Shown here: piece by piece, positions 32,696 through 42,904 of the stretch
Numbering within the stretch: the stretch's first letter is position 1
How the letters are laid out: the number at the start of each line of letters is the position of its first letter
Assembly: GCA_963842795.1 (NCBI GenBank)
Contig: CAWJHV010000006.1
Coordinates: 122,932 to 186,931, forward strand
Direction: 5' to 3'
Source: WHSW01 sp963842795
GTDB taxonomy: Bacteria > Actinomycetota > Thermoleophilia > Solirubrobacterales > 70-9
DNA length: 64,000 bases
Made by a program: the position numbers and the translations under genes
Notes under the pieces: generated by a model
What the model was told of the DNA's origin: nothing
Seen by the model: the letters and a program-made list of their open reading frames with translations, nothing else
Databases searched by the model: none

Positions 32696-34350
32696 ACCTG
32701 ATCGATCGGCGCCTCGGGCTGCTGTTCGCGGCCTTCATCGTCCTCCTGGCGCTGGTCCTCGTCCGCGCGGCCTGGGTTCAGGGGATCAACGGCGGCAGCC
32801 TGAGCGCCGAGGCCCAGAGCCAGCAGGTGGAGACGGTCGAGGTCCCGGGCTCGCGGGGGACGATCTACGACCGCAACGGCAAGGCGCTCGCGGTCTCCGA
32901 GGACGCGGCGAGCATCTTCGCCACCCCGTACCAGGTCACCGACCCGGAGGAGACCGCGCACAAGCTCGCCAAGGTGCTCGACGTCTCCGAGCACGACGTG
33001 CTCGCGAGCATCGCCGACCGCGAGTCGGGCTTCGCCTACATCGAGCGCAAGGCCACCCTGTCGGAGGCCGAGAAGGTGAGCGATCTCGACCTGCCGGGCA
33101 TCGGCATGCTCCCAGACAGCCGCCGCATCTATCCCCAGGGGGAGCTCGCCGGGCAGGTGATCGGCACGGTCGGGATCGACAACCAGGGGCTCACCGGGCT
33201 CGAGGCCTCCGAGGACCAGCTTCTGCACGGCACCGACGGCGAGCGCGAGGTCGTCCGCGACGGGCTCGGCGACGAGCTCGAGCGCAACACCATCGAGGGG
33301 GCGCAGACCGGCGCCGACCTCGAGCTGACGCTCGACGCCAGCCTCCAGGCCGAGACCGAGCGCGCGCTCGCCGGTATCGGCCAGACCTACCACCCCGACG
33401 GGGCGACCGCGATCGTCATGGACCCGCGCAGCTCCGAGATCCTGGCGATGGCGAACTGGCCCGGCTTCGATCCCTCCGATCCCGACGGGCTGGATCCGGG
33501 GGCGCTCGGCAACATGGCGACCGGCTTCAACTACGAGCCGGGCTCGACCTTCAAGGCGTTCACCGTGGCCGGCGCGCTGCAGCAGGGGCTGGTGACGCCG
33601 AACACGATGTTCGACCTGCCGCCGACGATCCAGGTCGCCGACCGGGTGATCGAGGAGTCGCACGCGCGCGGCTACGTCAGCTACTCGGTCGCCGACATCC
33701 TCAAGTACTCGTCCAACGTGGGAGCGGTCTCGATCGGGCTCGAGCTCGGCGGCGAGGACTTCGGCCACTGGATCCACAGCTTCGGCTTCGGGCGCCCGAC
33801 CGGCGTCCAGTTTCCGGGCGAGGAGCGCGGGATCGTGATCCCGGTCGACGAGTACTCCGGCTCGACGATGGGCAACCTGCCGATCGGCCAGGGGCTCTCG
33901 GTGACCCCGATGCAGATGGCCGCCGCCTACTCGGCGATCGCCGACGGGGGCGTGTTGCGCCCGCCGCGGCTGGTGCTCTCCGAGAACGGGGAGAAGCTGC
34001 CGCGCGATCCCGGCAAGCGGGTGATCAGCCGCGACAACGCGGCGAAGATCCGCAAGATGCTCGAGGGCGTGCTGGCGCCGGGCGGCACCGCCCAGGAGGT
34101 CAGCGTCCCCGGCTACAAGCTCGCCGGCAAGACCGGTACCGCGCAGAAGGTCGTCGACGGCGTCTACTCCGACACCGAGTTCGTCGCCTCGTTCGTCGGC
34201 TTCGCCCCGGCCGACGACCCGCAGCTGCTGGTCGCCGTGGTCGTCGACAACCCCAAGGGCGACATCTACGGCGGCACCGTCGCCGCGCCCGCGTTCGGGG
34301 AGATCGCCGAGTTCGCCCTCCCCTATCTGGGGATCCCTCCCGGGTCGTAG
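32692..34350 (+). CDS. ftsI: Septal peptidoglycan transpeptidase FtsI (class B PBP)
   Basis: Intact 552 residues. An N-terminal signal anchor (RLGLLFAAFIVLLALVLVRA) is followed by the PBP dimerisation domain (VEVPGSRGTIYDRNGKALAV) and the transpeptidase with its three motifs: STFK (residues 285-288), SSN (340-342) and KTG (480-482). It cross-links peptidoglycan at the septum with FtsW. The GTG start overlaps ftsL by 4 bases. The ORF ends at 34350 inside the 3' end of the convergent VOC gene (28-base overlap). Smaller than many actinobacterial FtsI proteins because there is no PASTA domain. Confidence 0.94.
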   Translation: MNLIDRRLGLLFAAFIVLLALVLVRAAWVQGINGGSLSAEAQSQQVETVEVPGSRGTIYDRNGKALAVSEDAASIFATPYQVTDPEETAHKLAKVLDVSEHDVLASIADRESGFAYIERKATLSEAEKVSDLDLPGIGMLPDSRRIYPQGELAGQVIGTVGIDNQGLTGLEASEDQLLHGTDGEREVVRDGLGDELERNTIEGAQTGADLELTLDASLQAETERALAGIGQTYHPDGATAIVMDPRSSEILAMANWPGFDPSDPDGLDPGALGNMATGFNYEPGSTFKAFTVAGALQQGLVTPNTMFDLPPTIQVADRVIEESHARGYVSYSVADILKYSSNVGAVSIGLELGGEDFGHWIHSFGFGRPTGVQFPGEERGIVIPVDEYSGSTMGNLPIGQGLSVTPMQMAAAYSAIADGGVLRPPRLVLSENGEKLPRDPGKRVISRDNAAKIRKMLEGVLAPGGTAQEVSVPGYKLAGKTGTAQKVVDGVYSDTEFVASFVGFAPADDPQLLVAVVVDNPKGDIYGGTVAAPAFGEIAEFALPYLGIPPGS

Positions 34351-34739
34351 GTCCCGAACGACCACAGGTTCCCCTCGAGGTCGCGCGCGCTGAACTCGCG
34401 CGACCCGTAGTCCATGTCCTCGAGCTCGCGGACGACCTTCGCCCCGGCGGCAACCGCGCGCCGGTGCAGCGCGTCGGGATCCGCGACGACGACGTAGAGG
34501 CTGATCGTCGAGGCCAGCGGATCGGGCGCCCTGCCGCCCATCCAGGCGTCGTCGCGCGCCTCGCCGAGCATCACGAGGTTGGTGCCGAGCCGCAGCTCAG
34601 CGTGCTGGACCGAGCCGTCGTCCCCACGATGCACCTCCGCGGGCTCGACGCCAAAGGCGGCGCCGAGCCACTCGATCGCGGCGTTCGCGTCGCGGTAGCG
34701 AAGCGCGGGGAATATCGACTGTTGGGCGTCGTCGCTCAT
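34323..34739 (-). CDS. VOC/glyoxalase-like (PhnB-type) protein
   Basis: Intact 138-residue single-domain protein: SIFPALRYRDANAAIEWLGA at the N-terminus, VQHAELRLGTNLVMLGEA in the middle and a C-terminal SREFSARDLEGNLWSFGTYD. This is the vicinal-oxygen-chelate fold as in PhnB and many small uncharacterised glyoxalase-like proteins. Metal binding and reaction are not predictable. It is the distal gene of a minus-strand pair with the AraC regulator, set inside the dcw cluster, and overlaps the ftsI 3' end by 28 bases. Confidence 0.82.
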   Translation of the reverse strand: MSDDAQQSIFPALRYRDANAAIEWLGAAFGVEPAEVHRGDDGSVQHAELRLGTNLVMLGEARDDAWMGGRAPDPLASTISLYVVVADPDALHRRAVAAGAKVVRELEDMDYGSREFSARDLEGNLWSFGTYDPGGIPR

Positions 34740-34772
34740 CGGAGCTCCTTCCGTCGAGGGTCGCGAGCGAGG

Positions 34773-35453
34773 CTAGCCGGGCCCGGTGGCGCCGTCTTGG
34801 ACGAAATTGACCCGCTCCAGGTACGCCGTCGGCGTCGTCCCCGCGAACTGGCGGAAGTCGCGGTTGAGATGTGCCTGGTCGCTGTAGCCGTGCTCGTAGG
34901 CGAGCTCGGCGAGCCCGCTTCCGCCGGCGCCGAGCGCCGCGAGCATGGCCCGGAAGCGGATCACCCGCGCGGCCGCCTTCGGGGCGATCCCGACCTGGCG
35001 CCTGAACCGCGAGATCAGGTGGCGGTGACTGCAACCGGCCTCGCGCGCGAGCTCGGCGATCCGCACCGCGCCGCGGCTCTCGACCAGCCGGCGCCAGCTC
35101 CGCGCGACCTCGGCCGACACCGGGACGGCGTTCGCGGCACGAGCGGCGAGCAGGCCCTCGGCGAGGTCGAGCCGGGCACTCCAGTCGTCGGTCTCGGCGA
35201 GCTGCGTGAGCAGGCGATCGACCGCAGGCCCGAGCAGCTCGCGGAGGTCGACGGTCCGGCCGGCGAGCTCGTCCATCGGCACTCCGAGGAGCCGGTAGGC
35301 GCCGAGCGGGGTCAGCTTCAGGTCGATGCTCGATCGGCAGGCGCCGAGGTCGACCACCGACCACGTCTCGGTCAGGCCGGCCGCGAACGCGGGCGGCAGG
35401 CCCGGATACGGATCGCCGCAGGTCAGGATCAGCGTCACCGAGGTCGAGGGCAT
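34773..35453 (-). CDS. AraC-family transcriptional regulator
   Basis: The C-terminal 100 residues hold the two helix-turn-helix motifs of AraC/XylS proteins: RIAELAREAGCSHRHLISRF and GLAELAYEHGYSDQAHLNRD, ending FAGTTPTAYLERVNF. The N-terminal part resembles effector domains that begin with a W/P/L-rich strand followed by PSTSVTLILTCGDP. ATG 35453 is the first standard start, but the frame stays open upstream to a TAG near 35615 and encodes family-like sequence (AEHERGGWIRAARPAEARL). The real start is therefore probably near 35600 with a rare codon, or an indel hides it. It may control the adjacent VOC gene. Confidence 0.85.
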   Translation of the reverse strand: MPSTSVTLILTCGDPYPGLPPAFAAGLTETWSVVDLGACRSSIDLKLTPLGAYRLLGVPMDELAGRTVDLRELLGPAVDRLLTQLAETDDWSARLDLAEGLLAARAANAVPVSAEVARSWRRLVESRGAVRIAELAREAGCSHRHLISRFRRQVGIAPKAAARVIRFRAMLAALGAGGSGLAELAYEHGYSDQAHLNRDFRQFAGTTPTAYLERVNFVQDGATGPG

Positions 35454-35647
35454 GTCGACCCACGACAGGGGCGCGGTCCCGTGGTCGGCGAAGCCGACGG
35501 GATCGCGGTCGAGCAGGCCTCGGAGGCGTGCCTCGGCGGGGCGCGCGGCGCGGATCCAGCCGCCGCGCTCGTGCTCCGCGGTCTCGATTGTCGTCCTGCG
35601 GTGCAGGGCCCGATCCTACGCCGCCGCGAATCCGCGCACGGGATTCC

Positions 35648-35653
35648 TAGACT
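35648..35653 (+). promoter_or_regulatory. Predicted -10 box of murE
   Basis: TAGACT 7 bases before ATG 35661. The intervening GGGGGAG could also act as a Shine-Dalgarno if transcription starts upstream. It would restart dcw transcription after the minus-strand VOC/AraC block. Confidence 0.45.
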
Positions 35654-35660
35654 GGGGGAG

Positions 35661-37141
<1,481 letters not shown>

Positions 37142-37145
<4 letters not shown>

Positions 37146-38509
37146 TCGAGCTCGCGGCGGAGCGGATCGCCGCCGAGACCGGGGCCGAGATCGCGGCGCG
37201 AGGCTCTGAGGGGCGGCCGGAGCGGGCGACGATCGACTCGCGCGAGGCGGATGACGGGGATCTCTTCTTCGGCCTCCGCGGGGAGCGCACCGACGGCGGC
37301 GCGCACGCCGAGAGGGCGCTCGCCGCGGGCGCCTGGGGAGTCGTCGTCGACCCCTCGAGGGCGAAGGCGCTGGCCGCGACGAAGGCCGGTTGGGTGTTCG
37401 CATCGCCTGATCCCCTGCTCGCGATGCAGACGCTCGCCCGCGCCTGGCGCCGGGAGCTCGGCTGCCCGGTGGTCGGGATCACCGGCTCGACCGGCAAGAC
37501 CTCGGTCAAGGACATCACGCGGGCGTTGCTCCCCTTCCGCGTCCATGCCAGCCCGGAGAACTTCAACACCGAGGTCGGCCTGCCGCTGGCGATCCTGGCC
37601 GCCCCGGCCGAGACCGAGGTCCTGATCTGCGAGATGGCGATGCGGGGGCTCGGCCAGATCGCCGAGCTCTGCGAGATCGCCGAGCCGGACGTCGGGGCGA
37701 TCACCAACGTCGGGCCGGTGCACCTCGAGCTCCTGGGGACGATCGAGGCGATCGCCGAGGCCAAGGCTGAGATCCTCGCGGGACTTGCCGAGGGCGGCCG
37801 CGCGGTGCTCCCCGCCGACGCCGAGGCGCTCGAGCCGCACCTCTCCGCCGACATCGGGACGCTCACCTTCGGCCCCGGCGGCGACGTCTTCGCGCGCGAC
37901 TCGGCGCGCGCCGGGGCGGGGCTGCGGGCGACGATCGTCACCCCGGCCGGCGAGGCCGGGTTCGAGCTCCCCTTCGACGAGGCGCACAACCTCGCCAACG
38001 CGGTCGTCGCGGTCGCGATCGGCGTCGCGCTCGACGTCCCGGTCGCCGAGATGGCCCGTCGGACGGCGCGCATATCCTTCTCGCGGCTGCGGGGCGAGCG
38101 GCTCGAGCTCCCCGGAGGCTCCGTGCTGATCAACGACTGCTACAACGCCAACCCGATCTCGATGCAGGCGGCGCTCGACAACCTCGCCTCGCTCGAGGTC
38201 AGCGGCCGCAGGATCGCCGTCCTCGGCGGCATGGGGGAGCTGGGTCCGGCGGCGGCCGCCTACCACCGCGACGCAGGCGCGCATGCCCGCGGGCTCGGGA
38301 TCGGGCCGATCGTCGCGGTCGGCGAGCTGGCGCGCGCCTACGCCGCCGACGAATGGGCCCCCGACCCCCGGGCTGCGGCGGAGCTCGTCGCGGAGCTGCT
38401 CGGCGAGGGCGATGCGGTGCTCGTCAAGGGCTCGCGGTCGGTCGGGCTCGAGGCCTTCTCCGACGCGCTGCTGGCCGCGACCGGCGGGCCCGGCGGAGAT
38501 CGAGGGTGA
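37142..38509 (+). CDS. murF: UDP-MurNAc-tripeptide:D-Ala-D-Ala ligase MurF
   Basis: Intact 455 residues. The N-terminal domain has RATIDSREADDGDLFFGLRG; the ATP loop is GITGSTGKTSVKD; SPENFNTEVGLPLAIL, EMAMRGLGQIAEL and ITNVGPVHLELLG follow, and the C-terminal domain has LINDCYNANPISM and AVLGGMGELG. It adds D-Ala-D-Ala to complete the UDP-MurNAc pentapeptide. The GTG start overlaps murE and the stop overlaps mraY (GTGA), so murE-murF-mraY are tightly coupled. No ddl gene is nearby to supply D-Ala-D-Ala. Confidence 0.96.
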
Positions 38510-39522
38510 TCGTCGCCGACATCGGGGACGTCGCCGCGGGGGCGATCGACCGTGGCGAGGTGCTGATCGCCGGGATGGCGGCGATGCTGATCACGATCTT
38601 CCTCGGGCCGAAGTTCATCGGGTGGCTGCGGGTCCGCGAGTTCGGCCAGCAGATCCGCGAGGAGGGCCCGCAGGAGCACCACGCGAAGGCCGGCACCCCG
38701 ACGATGGGCGGGCTGATCGTCTTCCTCGCGATCGCGGTCCCGTACCTGGTGCTCTCGAAGCGCGACACCGCGAGCCTCGCCGTCTTCGGGGTGGCGGTCG
38801 GCTGCGCGGCGCTCGGCTTCGCCGACGACTTCATCAAGATCTCCAAGCGGCGCTCGCTCGGGCTCCCGGCCCGCTACAAGCTGCTCGGCCAGATCGCGAT
38901 CGCGCTGGCGCTTTGGTGGGTCGCCTACGACCAGCTCGACCTCCCGGCGGCGCTCCAGTTGCACATCTTCGACGCCAGCATCTACCTGGGCCCGGTCCTC
39001 TACCTGCTGTTCGTGTTCCTGGTCATCGCCGGTGCCTCGAACGCCGTCAACCTCACCGACGGCCTCGACGGCCTCGCTGCCGGCTCCTGCGGGATCGTCC
39101 TGCTCGCCTACATGGCGATCACCATCACCAACGGCCAGGCCGACTTGGCGCTGCTGGCCGGCTGCTTCGTCGGCGCCTCGATCGGCTTCCTCTGGTTCAA
39201 CGCCTTCCCGGCCTCGATCTTCATGGGCGACACCGGCTCGCTCGGATTGGGGGGCGCGATCGGCGCGTTCGCGGTGATGACCCGGACCGAGGTGCTGCTG
39301 ATCATCCTCGGCGGGATCTTCGTGATCGAGGCGCTCTCGGTCGCCGTCCAGGTGATCAGCTTCAAGATGTTCCGCCGCCGGGTGCTGCTGATGGCCCCGG
39401 TACACCACCACTTCGAGCTCCTCGCCTGGTCGGAGACGAAGATCATGCTCCGCTTCTGGATCGTCGCCGCCGTCTGCTCCGGAATCGGCTACGTGCTGTA
39501 CCAGAACTCGATCGGCAGCTGA
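38506..39522 (+). CDS. mraY: Phospho-MurNAc-pentapeptide transferase MraY
   Basis: Intact 338-residue polytopic enzyme that makes lipid I on undecaprenyl phosphate. Motifs: GPQEHHAKAGTPTMGGLI, FADDFIKISKRRSLGL (Asp-rich catalytic loop), NAVNLTDGLDGLAAGS, FNAFPASIFMGDTGSLGLGG and APVHHHFELLAWSETKI (His-rich loop). About ten membrane helices. The start is GTG 38506. It is followed by the first gene of the second minus-strand block, which converges on it. Confidence 0.96.
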   Translation: MIVADIGDVAAGAIDRGEVLIAGMAAMLITIFLGPKFIGWLRVREFGQQIREEGPQEHHAKAGTPTMGGLIVFLAIAVPYLVLSKRDTASLAVFGVAVGCAALGFADDFIKISKRRSLGLPARYKLLGQIAIALALWWVAYDQLDLPAALQLHIFDASIYLGPVLYLLFVFLVIAGASNAVNLTDGLDGLAAGSCGIVLLAYMAITITNGQADLALLAGCFVGASIGFLWFNAFPASIFMGDTGSLGLGGAIGAFAVMTRTEVLLIILGGIFVIEALSVAVQVISFKMFRRRVLLMAPVHHHFELLAWSETKIMLRFWIVAAVCSGIGYVLYQNSIGS

Positions 39523-39532
39523 ACGCGAGCGC

Positions 39533-40432
39533 TCAGGACGACTTCGCCAAGACCCGCCGGATCGCCTTGATCGCGACCCGGGGCTGGTCGAACATCACGT
39601 AGTGGCCGCTGTGCTGGGCGAGCAGGTGCGGGGTGCCCGGCAAGAGCCCGGCGAGCTTGTACTGCCCGAAGCTCCAGGCGCCCTCGGCGTCGAGCGCGAA
39701 CCCGGTCCCGAGCTCGGGCGGGTAGGCGGTGGGCACGCCGCGCGAGACGACCGCGTAGGGCAGCCGCCGGTGCAGCGGAGCGCGTCGCTTGCTCCGTCGC
39801 ATCTGCTCGAAGCTGCGGTTGAAGTCGATCGTCTCCAGGTCGGCGTAGCCCTCGAGCCCCGCGGGTGGGACCACGTTCAGGGAATCGAAGGCGGCCCAGT
39901 CGGCGGGCGTCATCCGCGGCTTGATCCACTCGTTGAGTGCCTCGACCTGGACCAGCCCGGCGACCCGGCGGGGGTGCTCGCTCGCGTACAGGCGCACGAT
40001 CAGCCCGCCGGTCGAGTGGCCGACCAGCACCACGGGCCCTTCGATCGGCCCGTTCTTCAGCAGTGCGCGCAGGTCGTCGACCGCATCGGCCGCGGTGCGC
40101 GGCTGCTCGACCGGAGTGCTGCGGCTGAGCTCGGTGGTGCCGAGGGTGGTCCCCGGGCGGTCGTACTCGCACACGCGGGTCAGCTTGGAGAGCTCGGCGA
40201 AGACGGTCACGGGCTGGGTGGGCTCGAGCTTCACGCTCCAGTAATCGCCGCGGCTGCGCAAGCCGGCCTCGAGCAGCACGGTGGGCGAGCCCTTCGCCCT
40301 GCCCTTGCACTCCATGTGGAGGCTCCGGCCGTCTCCGATCCGGACCTGGCCGGCGAACGCCTGCGCCGCCGCCGCGATCCCCGCCGCGAGCGCGAGGGCC
40401 GCGGCTATCACCGCGAGCTGTCGCCCGGTCAC
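39533..40432 (-). CDS. Exported alpha/beta hydrolase
   Basis: 299 residues from GTG 40432 with a signal peptide or anchor (LAVIAAALALAAGIAAAAQA). Alpha/beta hydrolase features: the oxyanion region PTVLLEAGLRSRGDYW, CEYDRPGTTLG, the nucleophile elbow VVLVGHSTGGLIVRLYA (GHSTG) and the late His in LLAQHSGHYVMFDQP. Likely an extracytoplasmic esterase or lipase; the substrate is unknown. It overlaps the upstream sugar-transferase gene by 4 bases, suggesting a role in modifying a surface glycan or lipid. An ATG at 40522 in the same frame is less likely because it lies within the upstream gene. Confidence 0.82.
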   Translation of the reverse strand: MTGRQLAVIAAALALAAGIAAAAQAFAGQVRIGDGRSLHMECKGRAKGSPTVLLEAGLRSRGDYWSVKLEPTQPVTVFAELSKLTRVCEYDRPGTTLGTTELSRSTPVEQPRTAADAVDDLRALLKNGPIEGPVVLVGHSTGGLIVRLYASEHPRRVAGLVQVEALNEWIKPRMTPADWAAFDSLNVVPPAGLEGYADLETIDFNRSFEQMRRSKRRAPLHRRLPYAVVSRGVPTAYPPELGTGFALDAEGAWSFGQYKLAGLLPGTPHLLAQHSGHYVMFDQPRVAIKAIRRVLAKSS

Positions 40433-41922
40433 TCGGAGCGGTGCAACACGGTGGGGATCGTCATCAGCAGGATCTTCGCGTCCAGCCACAGGGACCAGTT
40501 CTGGATGTAGTAGTTGTCCCACTCGGCGCGGTCGGCGAGCGAGGTCCCGGGGCCGAGGCGGTTGACCTGCGCCCAGCCGGTGATCCCGGACTTGACCCGG
40601 TGGCGCTCGTCGTAGCGGCGGATGCGCTCGGCGAAGCGGCCGGCGAGCTCGGGGCGCTCCGGGCGGGGGCCGACGAGGCTCATGTCGCCGCGCAGGACGT
40701 TGAGGAGCTGCGGAAGCTCGTCCAGCGACCAGGCGCGGATGAAGCGGCCGACCGGGGTGCGCCGATCCTCGCCCTCGACCCCGCCGGGCGCCGCGTCGCC
40801 GGAGAGCTTCGGCAGGTCCGCTCCCGGCGGCGCCGCCCGCATCGAGCGGAACTTGAGCACGTCGAAGGCCTTGCCGTCACGCCCGACGCGGCGCTGGCGG
40901 AACAGCACCGGGCCCGGCGAGGTGAGGCGCACGGCGAGGGCGGTCGCGCCGATCACGGGCGAGAGCAGGATGAGCATCACCGCCGCCACCGTACGGTCGA
41001 ACCCGTGCTTGATCGCGAACTCCCAGCCCTTGGGGTCGACCTGGCGGAGTTCGAAGACGGGAATCCCGCCGACGTGCTCGAGCCGCATCCGGTTGGTCGC
41101 GTCGTCGAACATCCGCGGGACGATCGCCATCGTCATCCCGCGGTCGCGGCAGCGCTGCACCAGCCGGCGCAGTGTGAGGTCGGGCTCGATCTCGAAGGCG
41201 AAGATCGCGTGCTCGGCCCCGGTTTCGTCGACGACCGCGTCGAACGCGGCCGTCGTCCCGAGCACCGGCAGCTCGCGACGACCGGCCTCCTCGGTCGAGG
41301 CCGGACTGTCGTCGACGAAGCCGATGCCGATCAATCCCAGTTCGGGCAGCCGATCCAGATGAGCCTCGAGCCTGGCGCCGACCTCGCCGGCGCCGATGAT
41401 CACCGTCCGCCTCCCGCACAGTCGGCGCCTGCGCGCCGTGCGACGGGCCGTCGCCCAGCCGATCCGCCAGATCAAGAGCAGCGTGGTCGCGAAGGCGAAC
41501 TGGAGTGCGATCAGGCCCGAGGCCGTCGCCGTCGGGTGCGTGAGCTGGACCAGGGCGGCGACGAGGAGCGCCGCGACCGCGGTCGAGCCGATGACCGCAG
41601 CGGCGCGGTCGAGCCGGCCGATCTGCGCGTGCGGGTCGTACTGGCGGCGCGTCGCGAGCATGATCACCGCGAGCGGGCTCACCAGCAGTGCCGGCAGGTA
41701 GGAGTCGGCCGGGTTGATCGCATCGGCGACGACCAGCGCGATCGCGAGCAGGACCGCGTCGACGGTCAGGGTGATGAACTGGTACCCGGCGCCCTCGAAG
41801 GCCCAGTTGACGAGGTCCGAGCGCCCCGGAAGCGTGCGGTACGCGGGCGCCGTGAGCTCCCCGGCGCCGCCCCCAGGCTCCGAAGTCGCACGATCGGCCG
41901 GACGCTCGCCGGCGGTCTGCAT
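40429..41922 (-). CDS. Polyprenyl glycosylphosphotransferase (exopolysaccharide initiating sugar transferase)
   Basis: About 497 residues from ATG 41922 (an in-frame ATG at 41955 is possible). The N-terminal half has four to five membrane helices. A CoA-binding-like/Rossmann segment follows (RTVIIGAGEVGARLEAHLDR). The C-terminal bacterial sugar-transferase domain has FDRTVAAVMLILLSPVIG, PVLFRQRRVGRDGKAFDVLK, FRSMR, WSLDELPQLLNVLRGDMSLV, GPRPERPEL and SGITGWAQVNRLG, as in WbaP/ExoY/CpsE. It transfers the first sugar phosphate to undecaprenyl phosphate. GAGGGT ends 7 bases before ATG 41922, resembling a leaderless promoter. It competes with MraY for the same lipid carrier. Confidence 0.9.
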   Translation of the reverse strand: MQTAGERPADRATSEPGGGAGELTAPAYRTLPGRSDLVNWAFEGAGYQFITLTVDAVLLAIALVVADAINPADSYLPALLVSPLAVIMLATRRQYDPHAQIGRLDRAAAVIGSTAVAALLVAALVQLTHPTATASGLIALQFAFATTLLLIWRIGWATARRTARRRRLCGRRTVIIGAGEVGARLEAHLDRLPELGLIGIGFVDDSPASTEEAGRRELPVLGTTAAFDAVVDETGAEHAIFAFEIEPDLTLRRLVQRCRDRGMTMAIVPRMFDDATNRMRLEHVGGIPVFELRQVDPKGWEFAIKHGFDRTVAAVMLILLSPVIGATALAVRLTSPGPVLFRQRRVGRDGKAFDVLKFRSMRAAPPGADLPKLSGDAAPGGVEGEDRRTPVGRFIRAWSLDELPQLLNVLRGDMSLVGPRPERPELAGRFAERIRRYDERHRVKSGITGWAQVNRLGPGTSLADRAEWDNYYIQNWSLWLDAKILLMTIPTVLHRSE

Positions 41923-41955
41923 GCGCACGACCCTCTCATACCGGCGCCGGGCCAC

Positions 41956-42417
41956 CTAGTGCCGCCGCTTGCGTCGCTTGCGCCTCGACCGGGGCTGCCG
42001 CTCGGGCTCGGCGAGCTCGCGCTCGCGCTCGACGAAGGCGGCGGCGGCCCTGCGCAGGCGCCCCCGGCCGAGCATCAGCGCCCAGAGGACCCACAGCGGG
42101 CCGGCCACGGTGATCGAGTGCGTGATCACCGAGCCCTCGCCCTTGGGCTCCAACCGGTGCCGGTAGCCGAGGCGGGCGCTCGGCAGCGGCGCCTCGGTGG
42201 CCAGCAGGCGCCCGCGCTCGAGCTCCGTGACCCGGTGGTGCACGGTGCCGCCCTTGCGCATCTTCACCCGCACCTCGGAGCCCAGCTCGAGCTCGCCGTC
42301 GCCCTCGGCGCGCTCGACCCGCAGGTCCCACTCCGGCCACCGAGCTGGATCGGCCCACAGCTCCCAGATCGCTTCCGCCAGCGCCCGGGTGCTCTCGCTG
42401 TGGGTCGCCTCGAACAG
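41956..42417 (-). CDS. SRPBCC-family (polyketide cyclase/dehydrase-like) protein, start uncertain
   Basis: The frame encodes EATHSESTRALAEAIWELWA, then DPARWPEWDLRVERAE, GELELGSEVRVKMRKGG and ITHSITVAGPLWVLWALMLG, the pattern of START/SRPBCC hydrophobic-ligand proteins. A basic tail ends the protein (QPRSRRKRRKRRH). No ATG, GTG or TTG precedes the conserved part; CTG 42417 is the only near start after the upstream stop at 42428. The ATG at 42273 would remove the first third. Either CTG is used, with coupling to the upstream gene 10 bases away, or a base is wrong here. Confidence 0.65.
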   Translation of the reverse strand: MFEATHSESTRALAEAIWELWADPARWPEWDLRVERAEGDGELELGSEVRVKMRKGGTVHHRVTELERGRLLATEAPLPSARLGYRHRLEPKGEGSVITHSITVAGPLWVLWALMLGRGRLRRAAAAFVERERELAEPERQPRSRRKRRKRRH

Positions 42418-42427
42418 GGCCGGGGGA

Positions 42428-42862
42428 CTAGGTCGGCAGGGGCGAGCCGGCGAGGGCGAAGAACCAGACCACCATCGCGATCGACGCGACGACCGCGGTG
42501 CCGACGAACACCGCCTCCACCGGGGTCAGCTTCGTGGTCCCGGGCCGGTACGGCTCGTCGCGCATGCTGCGGTTCCACGGATACCGGGCCGGGGCGCGCT
42601 CATGCGTGTCGCCGCCGCGGCCCTGGATCGCCCCGGCGATGATCAGGATCAGGGTGTAGCTGACGAGGATGCCGATGATCAGGATCGCGGCGGTGCTGCC
42701 CTCGACGTGCTGGGCGCCGCGCGAGCCCTGGATCACCGAGCCGACCCAGATCCAGAACAGCGGCACCCCGGCGCCGATCACGATCGCGGCGACGATCTCG
42801 AGCACGAAGCGCCCGGTGACCCCACCGGCGCGCTTGAGCCTCGAATCGCCGTGATCCTCCAT
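42428..42862 (-). CDS. Small membrane protein of unknown function
   Basis: 144 residues with three clear hydrophobic helices (FVLEIVAAIVIGAGVPLFWI, AAILIIGILVSYTLILIIAG, EAVFVGTAVVASIAMVVWFF). A polar loop between helices 2 and 3 contains RYPWNRSMRDEPYRPG. I recognise no named family. It is the first gene of a four-gene minus-strand run (membrane protein, SRPBCC, sugar transferase, hydrolase) and starts 42 bases from the divergent murD. Confidence 0.65.
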   Translation of the reverse strand: MEDHGDSRLKRAGGVTGRFVLEIVAAIVIGAGVPLFWIWVGSVIQGSRGAQHVEGSTAAILIIGILVSYTLILIIAGAIQGRGGDTHERAPARYPWNRSMRDEPYRPGTTKLTPVEAVFVGTAVVASIAMVVWFFALAGSPLPT

Positions 42863-42904
42863 GGAGGGAAGGTAGCGGGGTTCGAGGGGGCGAAACTAGG
42901 CCAC

